A stretch of DNA of 64,000 nt from Roseiarcus sp963782255 (GTDB lineage Bacteria > Pseudomonadota > Alphaproteobacteria > Rhizobiales > Beijerinckiaceae), in NCBI GenBank assembly GCA_963782255.1, contig CAWAIS010000001.1, forward strand, positions 4,154,001-4,218,000, in the 5' to 3' direction. A program made the translations under genes and the position numbers. The notes beneath the pieces are model-generated. The model made no database searches and was not told where the DNA came from. It was given only the letters and a program-made list of their open reading frames with translations. Below are positions 26,105 to 34,503 of the stretch, piece after piece; position 1 is the stretch's first letter, and each line of letters starts with the position of its first letter.

Positions 26105-27225
26105 GGGTCGGCGCCTTCCTCGAGGGCGATCGCGGGCGCCTCCGCGCGCGGCTTCTCGCGCGGCGGTCGGAGCGCGAGCCCGAGCAGCCCCTTGGGCAGG
26201 AACAGGGTCACAAGCACGAAGAGGAGGCCGAGGCCGTAGAGCCAGTATTCCGGAAAGGCGCCGGTGAAGTAGGTCTTGGCGAAATTGACGGCGATGGCGC
26301 CGATCGCCGCGCCGACGATCGTGCCGCGGCCGCCGACCGCGACCCAGATCGCCGCTTCGATCGAATTGGCGGGGGCGAATTCGCTCGGGTTGATGATGCC
26401 GACCTGCGGCACGTAGAGCGCGCCGGCAATCCCGGCCATGACCGCGGAGACCACGAAGGCGAAGAGCTTGTAGTTCTCGACCCGGTAGCCGATGAAGCGC
26501 ATGCGGCTCTCGGCGTCGCGCACGGCGGTCAGCGCCTTGCCGTATTTCGACCCGATGATCAGGCGGGCGACCCAATAGGCGAGGATGAGCGCGATGGCGC
26601 TCGCGGAAAAGAGCGCGGCCTTGGTCGCGGCCGATTGAAGCGAGAACCCAAGCAGGTCCTTGAAGTCGGTGAGGCCGTTGTTGCCGCCGAAGCCGAAGTC
26701 GTTGCGGAAGAATTCCTTGAACAGCGCAAACGTCATCGCCTGGGTGATGATCGAGAGATAGACGCCGGTCACGCGCGAGCGGAACGCGAACCAGCCGAAG
26801 GCGAGCGCCAGCAGGCCGGGAACGAGCACGACCATCAGCATCGCGTAGGGAAACCAGTTGAATCCCCACCACGCGACCGGCAGCTCCTTCCAGTTCAAAA
26901 ACACCATGAAATCGGGCAGGATCGGGTTCGCGTAAACGCCCCGCGCGCCGATCTGGCGCATGAGATACATGCCCATCGCATAGCCGCCGAGGGCGAAGAA
27001 CGCGCCGTGACCGAGCGACAGGATGCCGCAATAGCCCCAGACGAGATCGAGCGCGACGGCGAGGATGGCGTAACAAAGGTACTTGCCGAGAAGCTGCACG
27101 AGATAGGGCGGGATGTTGAACGCGGAACTGGCGGGCGTCGCCAGCGAAAGCAGGGGCACGAGGACCGCGGCGATCGCGAGGACGACGACGAAGCCCATGC
27201 CGATCCGGTCGAGCTGCGCGCTCAT
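26101..27225 (-). CDS. urtC: Urea ABC transporter permease UrtC
   Basis: LivM-type inner-membrane permease, 374 residues and about ten hydrophobic helices. Family features are YCGILSLGHGAFFALGGYAM, RSRVTGVYLSIITQAM, NDFGFGGNNGLTDF and EAAIWVAVGGRGTIVGAAIG. Starts at ATG 27223-27225, overlapping urtB by ATGA. The frame is open far upstream of this, but that part is antisense-like and is not included. Confidence 0.94.
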   Translation of the reverse strand: MSAQLDRIGMGFVVVLAIAAVLVPLLSLATPASSAFNIPPYLVQLLGKYLCYAILAVALDLVWGYCGILSLGHGAFFALGGYAMGMYLMRQIGARGVYANPILPDFMVFLNWKELPVAWWGFNWFPYAMLMVVLVPGLLALAFGWFAFRSRVTGVYLSIITQAMTFALFKEFFRNDFGFGGNNGLTDFKDLLGFSLQSAATKAALFSASAIALILAYWVARLIIGSKYGKALTAVRDAESRMRFIGYRVENYKLFAFVVSAVMAGIAGALYVPQVGIINPSEFAPANSIEAAIWVAVGGRGTIVGAAIGAIAVNFAKTYFTGAFPEYWLYGLGLLFVLVTLFLPKGLLGLALRPPREKPRAEAPAIALEEGADP

Positions 27226-28856
27226 GCTTCCACCGCCCGGCCCTTGAGCGCGAACAGTCCGCGCGGCCGCTTCTGGATGAAGAGGATGATGACGATGAGC
27301 AGCACGATCTGGCCCTGGACCGCGCCGATGATCGGCTCGAGGATCTTGTTCGCGATCCCGAGCGTCAGCGCGCCGAGCGCCGTGCCCCACAGATTGCCGA
27401 CGCCGCCGAACACGACGACCATGAAGCTGTCGATGATGTAGCCCTGGCCGAGATTGGGCGACACGTTGTCGATCTGCGACAGCGCGACGCCCGCGACGCC
27501 CGCCACGCCCGAGCCGAGCGCGAAGGCGAGCATGTCGATCCTGGCGGTCGAAATGCCCATCGCCGCCGCCATCCGCCGGTTCTGCGTCACCGCGCGCATC
27601 TGCAGGCCGAAGGGGGTCGCGCGCAGCACAAGCTGCAGCGCGACGAAGACGACGATCGCCAAGACGATGATCCAAAGCCGGTTGGTCGTGATCTCGAGCC
27701 CGCCGAGATGGAAGGCGCCGGACATGAACGGGGGATTGCTGACCAGCCGGTTGTTCGCGCCGAAGATGCTGCGGACCGTCTGTTGCAGGATCAGGGAGAC
27801 GCCCCAGGTCGCGAGCAGCGTCTCGAGCGGCCGCGTATAGAGGTAGCGGATGATAAGGCGCTCGATGGCGACGCCGACGAACGCCGCGACGACAAAGGCG
27901 AGCGGGATCGCAAAGGCGAGCGACCAGTTCTGCAGCGAGGGCGGCAGAACCGTCTGCACGACATATGTCGCATAGGCGCCGAGCATCACCATCTCGCCGT
28001 GCGCCATATTGATGACGCCCATGACGCCGAAAGTGATCGCGAGCCCGATCGCGGCGAGCAGCAGGACGGATGAGGCCGAAAGCCCGTACCAGAGGTTCTG
28101 CGCCGCGTTCCACATCATAAGCCGCGTATGGATCGAAGACAGCGCCGTGGCGGCCGCGCTCTTGACCTGCGGATCAGTCGCCGTCTGGGCGATCTGGTCG
28201 ATCAGGCTCTGCGCGTCCTGGTCGCCTCGGGCTTGGAGAATCTGGATCGCTTCAAGGCGGTTCTGCGCGGAGGCCGAGCCGCTCGTCGCGAAGATCGCGG
28301 CGCGCGCGAGCTTCAGCGCGTCGGCGACGCGTGGATCGCTTTCCTTGGCGAGCTGCGCCTCGAGCGCTGGCAGGGCCTTCGCGTCGCGCGTCCTGAAGAC
28401 GTCCTCCGCCGCCGCCATGCGCCTCTCCGGATCGGGATTGGCGAGGGTCAGCGCCCCCATGGCGCCCTGGATCGCGACGCGCAGCGCGTTGTTGACGCGC
28501 ACCTTCTTGAAGGCGGCGGCGTCGGCGATCGTCGCGCCGGTCTTCGCGTTGAGGATTGTTCCGGCCGCTGTCTTATAGGCGACGATGTGGTCGGCCGGGT
28601 CGACCATGAGGCGGTTGTCGCTGAGCGCATCGAGAATGGCGGCGGCCTGCGGCGGCGCCTGCGCCGCAAGCTCCGCCACCGCCTTCTCGGTCTGCGGAAA
28701 TTTGTCGTTGAGGAACCTGGCGAGCGTGTCGTCGAGCGCGTCGGCGCGCGCGGCGCCGCTGAAGATGAGGCAGGCGAAAAGCGCGAGGGCGGCGAAAGCG
28801 GCCATGCGCGCGAATCTCGCGAGGGTCAAACTTGCGAAGCAAGAGGCGCTCGACAT
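27222..28856 (-). CDS. urtB: Urea ABC transporter permease UrtB
   Basis: LivH-type permease with the long periplasmic N-terminal domain typical of UrtB: signal-like ARMAAFAALALFACLIFSGA, a helical repeat region to about residue 250, then the membrane part with ITFGVMGVINMAHGEMVMLG and FGGVGNLWGTALGALTLG. Start set at ATG 28854-28856; TTG 28877 or ATG 28805 are alternatives. About 544 residues, normal for the family. Confidence 0.92.
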   Translation of the reverse strand: MSSASCFASLTLARFARMAAFAALALFACLIFSGAARADALDDTLARFLNDKFPQTEKAVAELAAQAPPQAAAILDALSDNRLMVDPADHIVAYKTAAGTILNAKTGATIADAAAFKKVRVNNALRVAIQGAMGALTLANPDPERRMAAAEDVFRTRDAKALPALEAQLAKESDPRVADALKLARAAIFATSGSASAQNRLEAIQILQARGDQDAQSLIDQIAQTATDPQVKSAAATALSSIHTRLMMWNAAQNLWYGLSASSVLLLAAIGLAITFGVMGVINMAHGEMVMLGAYATYVVQTVLPPSLQNWSLAFAIPLAFVVAAFVGVAIERLIIRYLYTRPLETLLATWGVSLILQQTVRSIFGANNRLVSNPPFMSGAFHLGGLEITTNRLWIIVLAIVVFVALQLVLRATPFGLQMRAVTQNRRMAAAMGISTARIDMLAFALGSGVAGVAGVALSQIDNVSPNLGQGYIIDSFMVVVFGGVGNLWGTALGALTLGIANKILEPIIGAVQGQIVLLIVIILFIQKRPRGLFALKGRAVEA

Positions 28857-28890
28857 CGAGCTGGGCTCAACTTTCAATGGTTGTCGCAGC

Positions 28891-28985
28891 CCTCATCCTG
28901 CGTTTCGCGCCACCTTCTCCCGCAAGCGGGAGAAGGGATTCGCGCTCCCTCTCCCGCTCACGGGAGAGGGCCGGGGTGAGGAGTT
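28891..28985. repeat. Double-hairpin intergenic repeat between urtA and urtB
   Basis: Two perfect stems lie side by side: CCTTCTCCCGC-AAG-CGGGAGAAGG (28913-28936, 10-11 bp arms) and CCCTCTCCCG-CTCA-CGGGAGAGGG (28947-28970). Downstream of a highly expressed binding-protein gene such structures commonly stabilise its mRNA, giving more UrtA than permease. Confidence 0.7.
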
Positions 28986-28992
28986 ATGGGGA

Positions 28993-30291
28993 CTACCCGC
29001 CGCATTTGCCGGTCTTGACGTTGAAGTTGCCGCACGACATCGGCTTGCGCCAATCAGCGATCAGGTCGCGCGAACCTTCGAGGTATGGCGACCATTCCTG
29101 AGCGACGACGGTTCCCGGGGTCTGCCAGACCGTGTTGAGCTGGCCGTCGGCCTGGATCTCCCCGATGTACACGGGCTTGGTGATGTGGTGGTTCGGCATC
29201 ATCGTCGCAATTCCGCCGGTCAGGTTTGGCACCGCGACGCCGATCATCGCGTCGATCACCTTGTCGGGATCCGTCGTGCCCGCCTTCTCGACCGCCTTCA
29301 CCCACATGTTGAAGCCGATGTAATGCGCCTCCATCGGGTCGTTGGTGGTGCGCTTCGGCTTCTTGGTGAACTCATGCCACTTGTCGATGAACTCCTTGTT
29401 GGCCGGCGTGTCGATCGATTCGAAATAGTTCCAGGCGGCGAGATGGCCGACGAGCGGCTTCGTATCGAGGCCGGCGAGCTCCTCTTCGCCGACCGAGAAC
29501 GCAACAACGGGGATGTCGGTCGCTTTGACGCCTTGGTTGCCGAGCTCCTTGTAGAAGGGCACGTTGGCGTCGCCGTTGATTGTCGACACGACCGCGGTCT
29601 TCTTGCCCGCCGAGCCGAAGGCCTTGATCTTCGACACTTCGGTCTGCCAATCGGAGAAGCCGAACGGCGTGTAGTTGATCATGATGTCTTCGTCCTTGAC
29701 GCCCTTCGACTTGAGGTAGGCTTCAAGGATCTTGTTGGTCGTCCGTGGATAGACGTAGTCGGTGCCTTCGAGCACCCAGCGCTTGACCGAGCCGCCGTCC
29801 TCGCTCATGAGGTAGTCGACCGCGGGGATCGCCTGCTGGTTGGGGGCCGCGCCGGTATAGAAGACATTGCGCTCGGACTCTTCGCCCTCGTACTGCACCG
29901 GATAGAAGAGGATGCTGTCGAGCTCCTTGAACACCGGCAACACCGACTTGCGCGACACCGAGGTCCAGCAGCCGAACACGACCGCGACCTTGTCCTTCTC
30001 GATGAGCTCCTTGGCCTTTTCGGCGAACAAGGGCCAGTTCGACGCGGGGTCGACGACGACGGGCTCGAGTTTTTTGCCGAGCAGGCCGCCCTTCTTGTTC
30101 TGCTCGTCGATCAGCATCAGCATCACGTCTTTGAGCGTGGTCTCGCTGATCGCCATCGTGCCCGAGAGCGAGTGAAGTATGCCAATCTTGATCGTGTCGT
30201 CGGCGGCCATGGCGCTGGTCGCGCCGAGCGCAAGCGCTCCGCCGATCATTGCGCCGGCTACGCGCGAAAGGATACCTTTTATCAAGGACAT
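28993..30291 (-). CDS. urtA: Urea ABC transporter substrate-binding protein UrtA
   Basis: Periplasmic binding protein, 432 residues from ATG 30289-30291, with a signal peptide (AGAMIGGALALGATSAMA, cleavage near residue 30). Mature part: IKIGILHSLSGTMAISETTL, FGCWTSVSRKSVLPVF and YPVQYEGEESERNVFYTGAA, all hallmarks of the UrtA/AmiC-like group. First gene of the operon behind a sigma-54 promoter. Confidence 0.95.
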   Translation of the reverse strand: MSLIKGILSRVAGAMIGGALALGATSAMAADDTIKIGILHSLSGTMAISETTLKDVMLMLIDEQNKKGGLLGKKLEPVVVDPASNWPLFAEKAKELIEKDKVAVVFGCWTSVSRKSVLPVFKELDSILFYPVQYEGEESERNVFYTGAAPNQQAIPAVDYLMSEDGGSVKRWVLEGTDYVYPRTTNKILEAYLKSKGVKDEDIMINYTPFGFSDWQTEVSKIKAFGSAGKKTAVVSTINGDANVPFYKELGNQGVKATDIPVVAFSVGEEELAGLDTKPLVGHLAAWNYFESIDTPANKEFIDKWHEFTKKPKRTTNDPMEAHYIGFNMWVKAVEKAGTTDPDKVIDAMIGVAVPNLTGGIATMMPNHHITKPVYIGEIQADGQLNTVWQTPGTVVAQEWSPYLEGSRDLIADWRKPMSCGNFNVKTGKCGG

Positions 30292-30309
30292 GGATGACCT
30301 CGTCGAGTG

Positions 30310-30328
30310 GGCCCTATCAGACAGGGCC
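30310..30328. promoter_or_regulatory. Small hairpin in the urtA leader
   Basis: GGCCCT-ATCAGAC-AGGGCC, a perfect 6-bp stem 18 bp upstream of the urtA ATG and inside the predicted leader RNA. It could influence ribosome access; function not shown. Confidence 0.3.
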
Positions 30329-30364
30329 ATTGCTGCGGCCCCTCGAGGAGCCTCGGCGTGAGTC

Positions 30365-30379
30365 GCAACGAGCGTGCCA
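30365..30379 (-). promoter_or_regulatory. Sigma-54 promoter of urtABCDE
   Basis: On the minus strand TGGCACGCTCGTTGC fits TGGCAC-N5-TTGC exactly. The predicted start lies roughly 60 nt ahead of the urtA ATG. RpoN/NtrC control of urea transport under nitrogen limitation is well established in other bacteria. No clear NtrC palindrome was seen in the 90 bp between here and kdpE. Confidence 0.85.
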
Positions 30380-30476
30380 CCCCATTTTTGTGGGGATGGC
30401 TCCGCGGCGGCGCCGCTTCGATATGCGCCGGCGCCGAACAAATGATCAGGATTAAGGCTAGCGAGCTGTGGGCGCC

Positions 30477-31163
30477 TCAGGCCTCGGCAGCGCGATAGCC
30501 GACGCCCGGTTCGGTCTTCACAATTTTCGGCGCCGTCGGATCGCGCTCGATCTTAGCGCGCAGCTGACCGATGAAAACGCGAAGATATTGCGTGTCTTCG
30601 GCGTGCGCCGGTCCCCAGACCGCCGTCAGGATCTGGCGGTGCGTGACGACCCGGCCGGCGTTGCGGAAGAGAATGGCGAGCAGATCGTATTCCTTCGGCG
30701 TCAGCTTGATCGGCTCCCCGCCGCGCGTGACGAGGCGCTTGTCGAACTCCATCACAACTCCGTCGATCTCGGTACGCTCGGCGGGATGCGCTTCGCCCGC
30801 CTTGTGACGCAGCGCCGCGCGCAGCCGCGCCGTCAGTTCGCCGATCCCGAAAGGCTTCTCTACGTAGTCGTCCGCGCCGAGATCGAGCGCCTCGATCTTC
30901 TCAGCCTCCCGATCGCGCGCCGACAGGATGATGACCGGCGTCTGCGAGAACTGCCGGATTTCACGCAAGACATCCTTTCCGTCGCGGTCGGGCAAGCCGA
31001 GATCGAGGACGATGAGATCGGGCGCCGCGGTGACCGCCAGACGCAAGGCCTGCGCGCCCGTCTCCGTCGTCACGACATCGTAGCCCGCCGCGGTCAGGGC
31101 GACGCTCAGGAACTTCTGGATCTGCGGCTCGTCGTCGACGACGAGAACGCGGGGGCCCTTCAC
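30477..31163 (-). CDS. kdpE: KdpE response regulator
   Basis: OmpR-type regulator of 228 residues: receiver domain with VLVVDDEP, DLIVLDLGLPDRDGKDVLRE (phospho-Asp) and a C-terminal winged helix (LTPKEYDLLAILFRNAGRVV). Its ATG overlaps the kdpD stop by ATGA. Activates the kdp operon at low potassium. Confidence 0.96.
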   Translation of the reverse strand: MKGPRVLVVDDEPQIQKFLSVALTAAGYDVVTTETGAQALRLAVTAAPDLIVLDLGLPDRDGKDVLREIRQFSQTPVIILSARDREAEKIEALDLGADDYVEKPFGIGELTARLRAALRHKAGEAHPAERTEIDGVVMEFDKRLVTRGGEPIKLTPKEYDLLAILFRNAGRVVTHRQILTAVWGPAHAEDTQYLRVFIGQLRAKIERDPTAPKIVKTEPGVGYRAAEA

Positions 31164-33862
31164 GACGCGGCCCTCATTTCAATTTGGGTCGGCTGGGCGC
31201 TGGGCAGGCGAATGACGATGCGGGTTCCCCGCCGGCGCACGGCCGGGCTTTGCGCAACGATCGTCCCGCCCATGGCCTCGACGAGGCCGCGGCAGATCGA
31301 GAGTCCAAGGCCGGTGCCGGCCTTGCGTCCGTCGGCGCGTCCGCCGCGATAGAATTTCTCGAAGATGCGATCGAGGTCGGTGGGCTTCACGCCCGGGCCC
31401 TCGTCGGTGACGCTGAGCACGACGTCCCCGCCCTCCTTGCGGGCGTGAATGATCGCGCCGCTGTCGCCCGCATATTTGTGGGCGTTGTCGAGCAGGTTGA
31501 ACAACACCTGCTCGAGCAGCTTGTCGTCGCCGCGTACGAAGGGCAGATCCGGAGCGATGCTTACCCGCACAGGCTGTTTGGGGAACGCCTTGCGGCTGCG
31601 TTCGACCGCGCCTTGCACGACGTCGCCGACGGCGACCAGTTCGCGCTTCACCTTGAGGCCGCCGGCTTCGATCCGCGACATGTCGAGAAGGTTGGCGACG
31701 AAGCGCGAAAGCCGCGCCGTCTCCTCCTCGATCGAGGACAGGAGTTCGAGCCGCTCCTCAGGGCTCATTTTGTCCCCGAGCGACCGCAGCGACGTCGCCG
31801 CGCCGGCGATGGCGGAAAGGGGCGTGCGCAGATCATGCGAGAGGGAATCGAGCAGCGCGTCGCGAACCTTCTCATTCTCCTGCATCGTGGCGGCCTTGAC
31901 CGCTTCCAGCGCGAGGAGCGCCCGGTCGAGCGCGATCGCGGTCTGGTCGAGGATCGCCGTCAGCGCCCGCTCGTCTTCCGCCGTGATCGGCTGGTCGGGG
32001 GCAAGCGGTTCGAATCCGCAGACGGCGATCGGCCCGCGGCCTGTGACCAGCGGACGGAACTGATAGCCGACGCTGGGCAGCGTGCCGGTCCCCCAACCCG
32101 CCGGCTCGTTCTTCTGCTGCGCCCAGCGGGCGGCGGTGATCGCAGCGGCGTCGAGCTGCGCGTCGGGCGGCCAGGCGGCGCGCACTTGCAGGTCGTCGCC
32201 TTCCGCCGCCAACAGCACGATCTGTCCGCCGAGCGTGGCGTGCAGATGGGCGGCCGCGGCCCAGAGCACGTCGTCGGCGCTGGAGGCGCCCGAAAGCTTT
32301 CGCGAATAATCAAAGAGGGACTGCGTGGCTTCCGCGTTCGCGATCACGCTTTCGCGCTGATCGCGCACGCGTCCGGTTAAGGACCCGGTCAGCACCGCGA
32401 CGACGAGGAAAATCAGAAGCGCGAACAGTTCCTGCGGCTGAGCGACCGTAAAAGTGTAGACCGGCTGGATGAAGAAGAAATTGTAGGCGACGAACGAGGC
32501 GAATGAGGCGATCACCGCGGCGCGGGTGCCGAACCTAGCGGCGCTGAACAACACCGCCGCCAGGAATATCATTGACAGATTGGGGAGCCGCAGTAGGGCG
32601 GTCAGCGCTTCGCCGACAACGACCGCGCAAGCGACGGAGAAGAGCGCCGCTGCAATCTCGACGCCAAGGCCGCGCGAGCTGAACTCCAATTTGGGGCGCA
32701 GCCAAAGGCGACGCGGCGGCTCCTCATACGGTACGACGTGGATCTCGATCGATCCGGCGCTCTGCAGGATCGCATCGGGCAGCGAACGGCCGAGGACACG
32801 GCCGAGCAGTCCAGCATGCGACTGGCCGAGCACGATCTGGGTCGCGTTCTCGCGCCGCGCCAGCCGCAGAATCTCGGTGGGATAGTCGTTGCCCTGAAGC
32901 CGCATCGTGTCGCCGCCGAGCCGCTCCGCCAAACTGAAGGTCTTGGCGATCTGGTTCGCCTTCCTGACGTCGACCTCCTGACCGATACGTTCGACATAGA
33001 CCGCCGTCCACGGGGCGTTGAGGCCGGTCGCGAGCTGGGCGGCGCGCCGCACCACGCGCTCGGAGACTTCGTCCGCGCCGACGCAGGCAAGCAGCCGCTC
33101 CGACGCGGCCCACGGACCCTCGATCGCTTTTTGCCGCAGATAGTCGAGCATCTGATCGTCGACCCGGTCGGCGGTGCGCCGGAGCGCAAGCTCGCGCAGC
33201 GCCGTCAGATTGCCGGCTGTGAAGAAGTTCTGGGTCGCGCGGCGAGCCGTCTCGGGCACGTAGACCTTGCCCTCGTGCAGGCGCTGGATGAGTTCGTCCG
33301 GCGTGATGTCCACGAGAACGACGTCCGTCGCCTCTTGCAGCACGCGGTCCGGCACGGTTTCGCGCACCACGACGCCGGAAATGCGCGAAACCACGTCGGC
33401 GAGGCTTTCGAGATGCTGGATGTTGAGCGCGGTCCAGACGTCGATGCCGGCGGCCAGAAGTTCCTGCACGTCCTGCCAGCGCTTGGGATGGCGGCTCTCG
33501 GGAGCGTTCGTGTGCGCAAGTTCGTCGACGACGATCAGCTTGGGATTGCGCGCCAAAGCGGCGTCGATGTCGAATTCCGCGATCGTCCGGCCGCGATACT
33601 CGACCATGCGACGCGGGAGCACCTCGAGGCCCTCGACAAGCGCGCTGGTCTCAGCGCGCCCGTGCGTTTCAACGAGGCCGACGACGACGTCGACGCCCTC
33701 CTCCTTGAGGCGGCGCGCTCCCTGCAGCATCGCGTAGGTCTTGCCGACGCCGGGCGCCGCGCCGAGAAAGACTTTCAGCCGACCGGCGCTCTCCCTGCGG
33801 AAGGCCGCCAGAAGCGCGTCCGGATTCGGGCGTACGTCGTCGGGTCGGCTCGGTTGGGCCAT
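31160..33862 (-). CDS. kdpD: KdpD potassium-sensing histidine kinase
   Basis: 900 residues, normal length. Domains in order: KdpD N-terminal with Walker A APGVGKTYAM, USP-like domain (about 250-370), four closely spaced transmembrane helices (about 400-500, DUF4118), GAF-like part, HisKA with LLDSLSHDLRTPLSAIAG, and HATPase with FNLLDNAHKYAGDSG. Phosphorylates KdpE. Intact frame over 2.7 kb. Confidence 0.96.
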   Translation of the reverse strand: MAQPSRPDDVRPNPDALLAAFRRESAGRLKVFLGAAPGVGKTYAMLQGARRLKEEGVDVVVGLVETHGRAETSALVEGLEVLPRRMVEYRGRTIAEFDIDAALARNPKLIVVDELAHTNAPESRHPKRWQDVQELLAAGIDVWTALNIQHLESLADVVSRISGVVVRETVPDRVLQEATDVVLVDITPDELIQRLHEGKVYVPETARRATQNFFTAGNLTALRELALRRTADRVDDQMLDYLRQKAIEGPWAASERLLACVGADEVSERVVRRAAQLATGLNAPWTAVYVERIGQEVDVRKANQIAKTFSLAERLGGDTMRLQGNDYPTEILRLARRENATQIVLGQSHAGLLGRVLGRSLPDAILQSAGSIEIHVVPYEEPPRRLWLRPKLEFSSRGLGVEIAAALFSVACAVVVGEALTALLRLPNLSMIFLAAVLFSAARFGTRAAVIASFASFVAYNFFFIQPVYTFTVAQPQELFALLIFLVVAVLTGSLTGRVRDQRESVIANAEATQSLFDYSRKLSGASSADDVLWAAAAHLHATLGGQIVLLAAEGDDLQVRAAWPPDAQLDAAAITAARWAQQKNEPAGWGTGTLPSVGYQFRPLVTGRGPIAVCGFEPLAPDQPITAEDERALTAILDQTAIALDRALLALEAVKAATMQENEKVRDALLDSLSHDLRTPLSAIAGAATSLRSLGDKMSPEERLELLSSIEEETARLSRFVANLLDMSRIEAGGLKVKRELVAVGDVVQGAVERSRKAFPKQPVRVSIAPDLPFVRGDDKLLEQVLFNLLDNAHKYAGDSGAIIHARKEGGDVVLSVTDEGPGVKPTDLDRIFEKFYRGGRADGRKAGTGLGLSICRGLVEAMGGTIVAQSPAVRRRGTRIVIRLPSAQPTQIEMRAAS

Positions 33863-33878
33863 CGGCGCTCATCGTTTG

Positions 33879-34484
33879 TCACGATGATTTTAACCCATCC
33901 AGCGCCAAATTCAGCTGTAAAATATTGACCCGAGGCTCGCCGATCAGGCCAAAGACCGGCTTCTCGATCGCTCCCTGAACGAGGAGCCGCACCTGGCCCT
34001 CGTCAAGGCCGCGCGCCTTGGCGACGGAGGGAACTTGCGCGAGCGCGGTCTCAGGCGAGACGTCCGGATCGAGGCCCGAGGCCGACGTCGTGACGGCGTC
34101 CGCCGGCACCGGTCCGGGACCCGCCATCGAGCGCCACGCCTCCACGCCCGCCTTCACCCGGTCGACGAGCGTCTTCGAGGTCGGACCGAGATTGGAGCCG
34201 GACGAGTTCGCGGCGTTGTACGGGTCATCGATCGTCTTCGACGGATCTTTGGGGTCCGGCTCATTGGTCGCCGACGGGTGCGGATGGAAATAGCGGTCGG
34301 TCTTGAAGTTCTGCCCGATCAGCGCCGAGCCGACGACGGCGCCGTTCTTCTCGATGAGGCTGCCGTTCGCCTGCCAGGGCAGCGCGATCTGCGCGATTCC
34401 GGTCACCGCCAACGGATAGACGAGGCCGGTCAGCGCGGAGAACAGCGCGAGCAGGACGATCGCGGGACGCAGGTGCTGGATCAT
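33879..34484 (-). CDS. kdpC: KdpC subunit of the potassium-transporting ATPase
   Basis: 201 residues from ATG 34482-34484: one N-terminal membrane helix (PAIVLLALFSALTGLVYPLA) and the periplasmic domain with IGQNFKTDRYFHPHPSATN, SSGSNLGPTSKTL and ASGLDPDVSPETALAQ, all conserved KdpC motifs. Lies 19 bp after kdpB and 17 bp before kdpD. Confidence 0.96.
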   Translation of the reverse strand: MIQHLRPAIVLLALFSALTGLVYPLAVTGIAQIALPWQANGSLIEKNGAVVGSALIGQNFKTDRYFHPHPSATNEPDPKDPSKTIDDPYNAANSSGSNLGPTSKTLVDRVKAGVEAWRSMAGPGPVPADAVTTSASGLDPDVSPETALAQVPSVAKARGLDEGQVRLLVQGAIEKPVFGLIGEPRVNILQLNLALDGLKSS

Positions 34485-34503
34485 GGAAAGGACCCCCTTG
34501 AAT

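Noticed and set aside
30376..30398. CCACCCCATTTTTGTGGGGATGG as a kdpE terminator
   Set aside because: No T-run follows on the minus strand and it overlaps the urt promoter; left as an unassigned hairpin.
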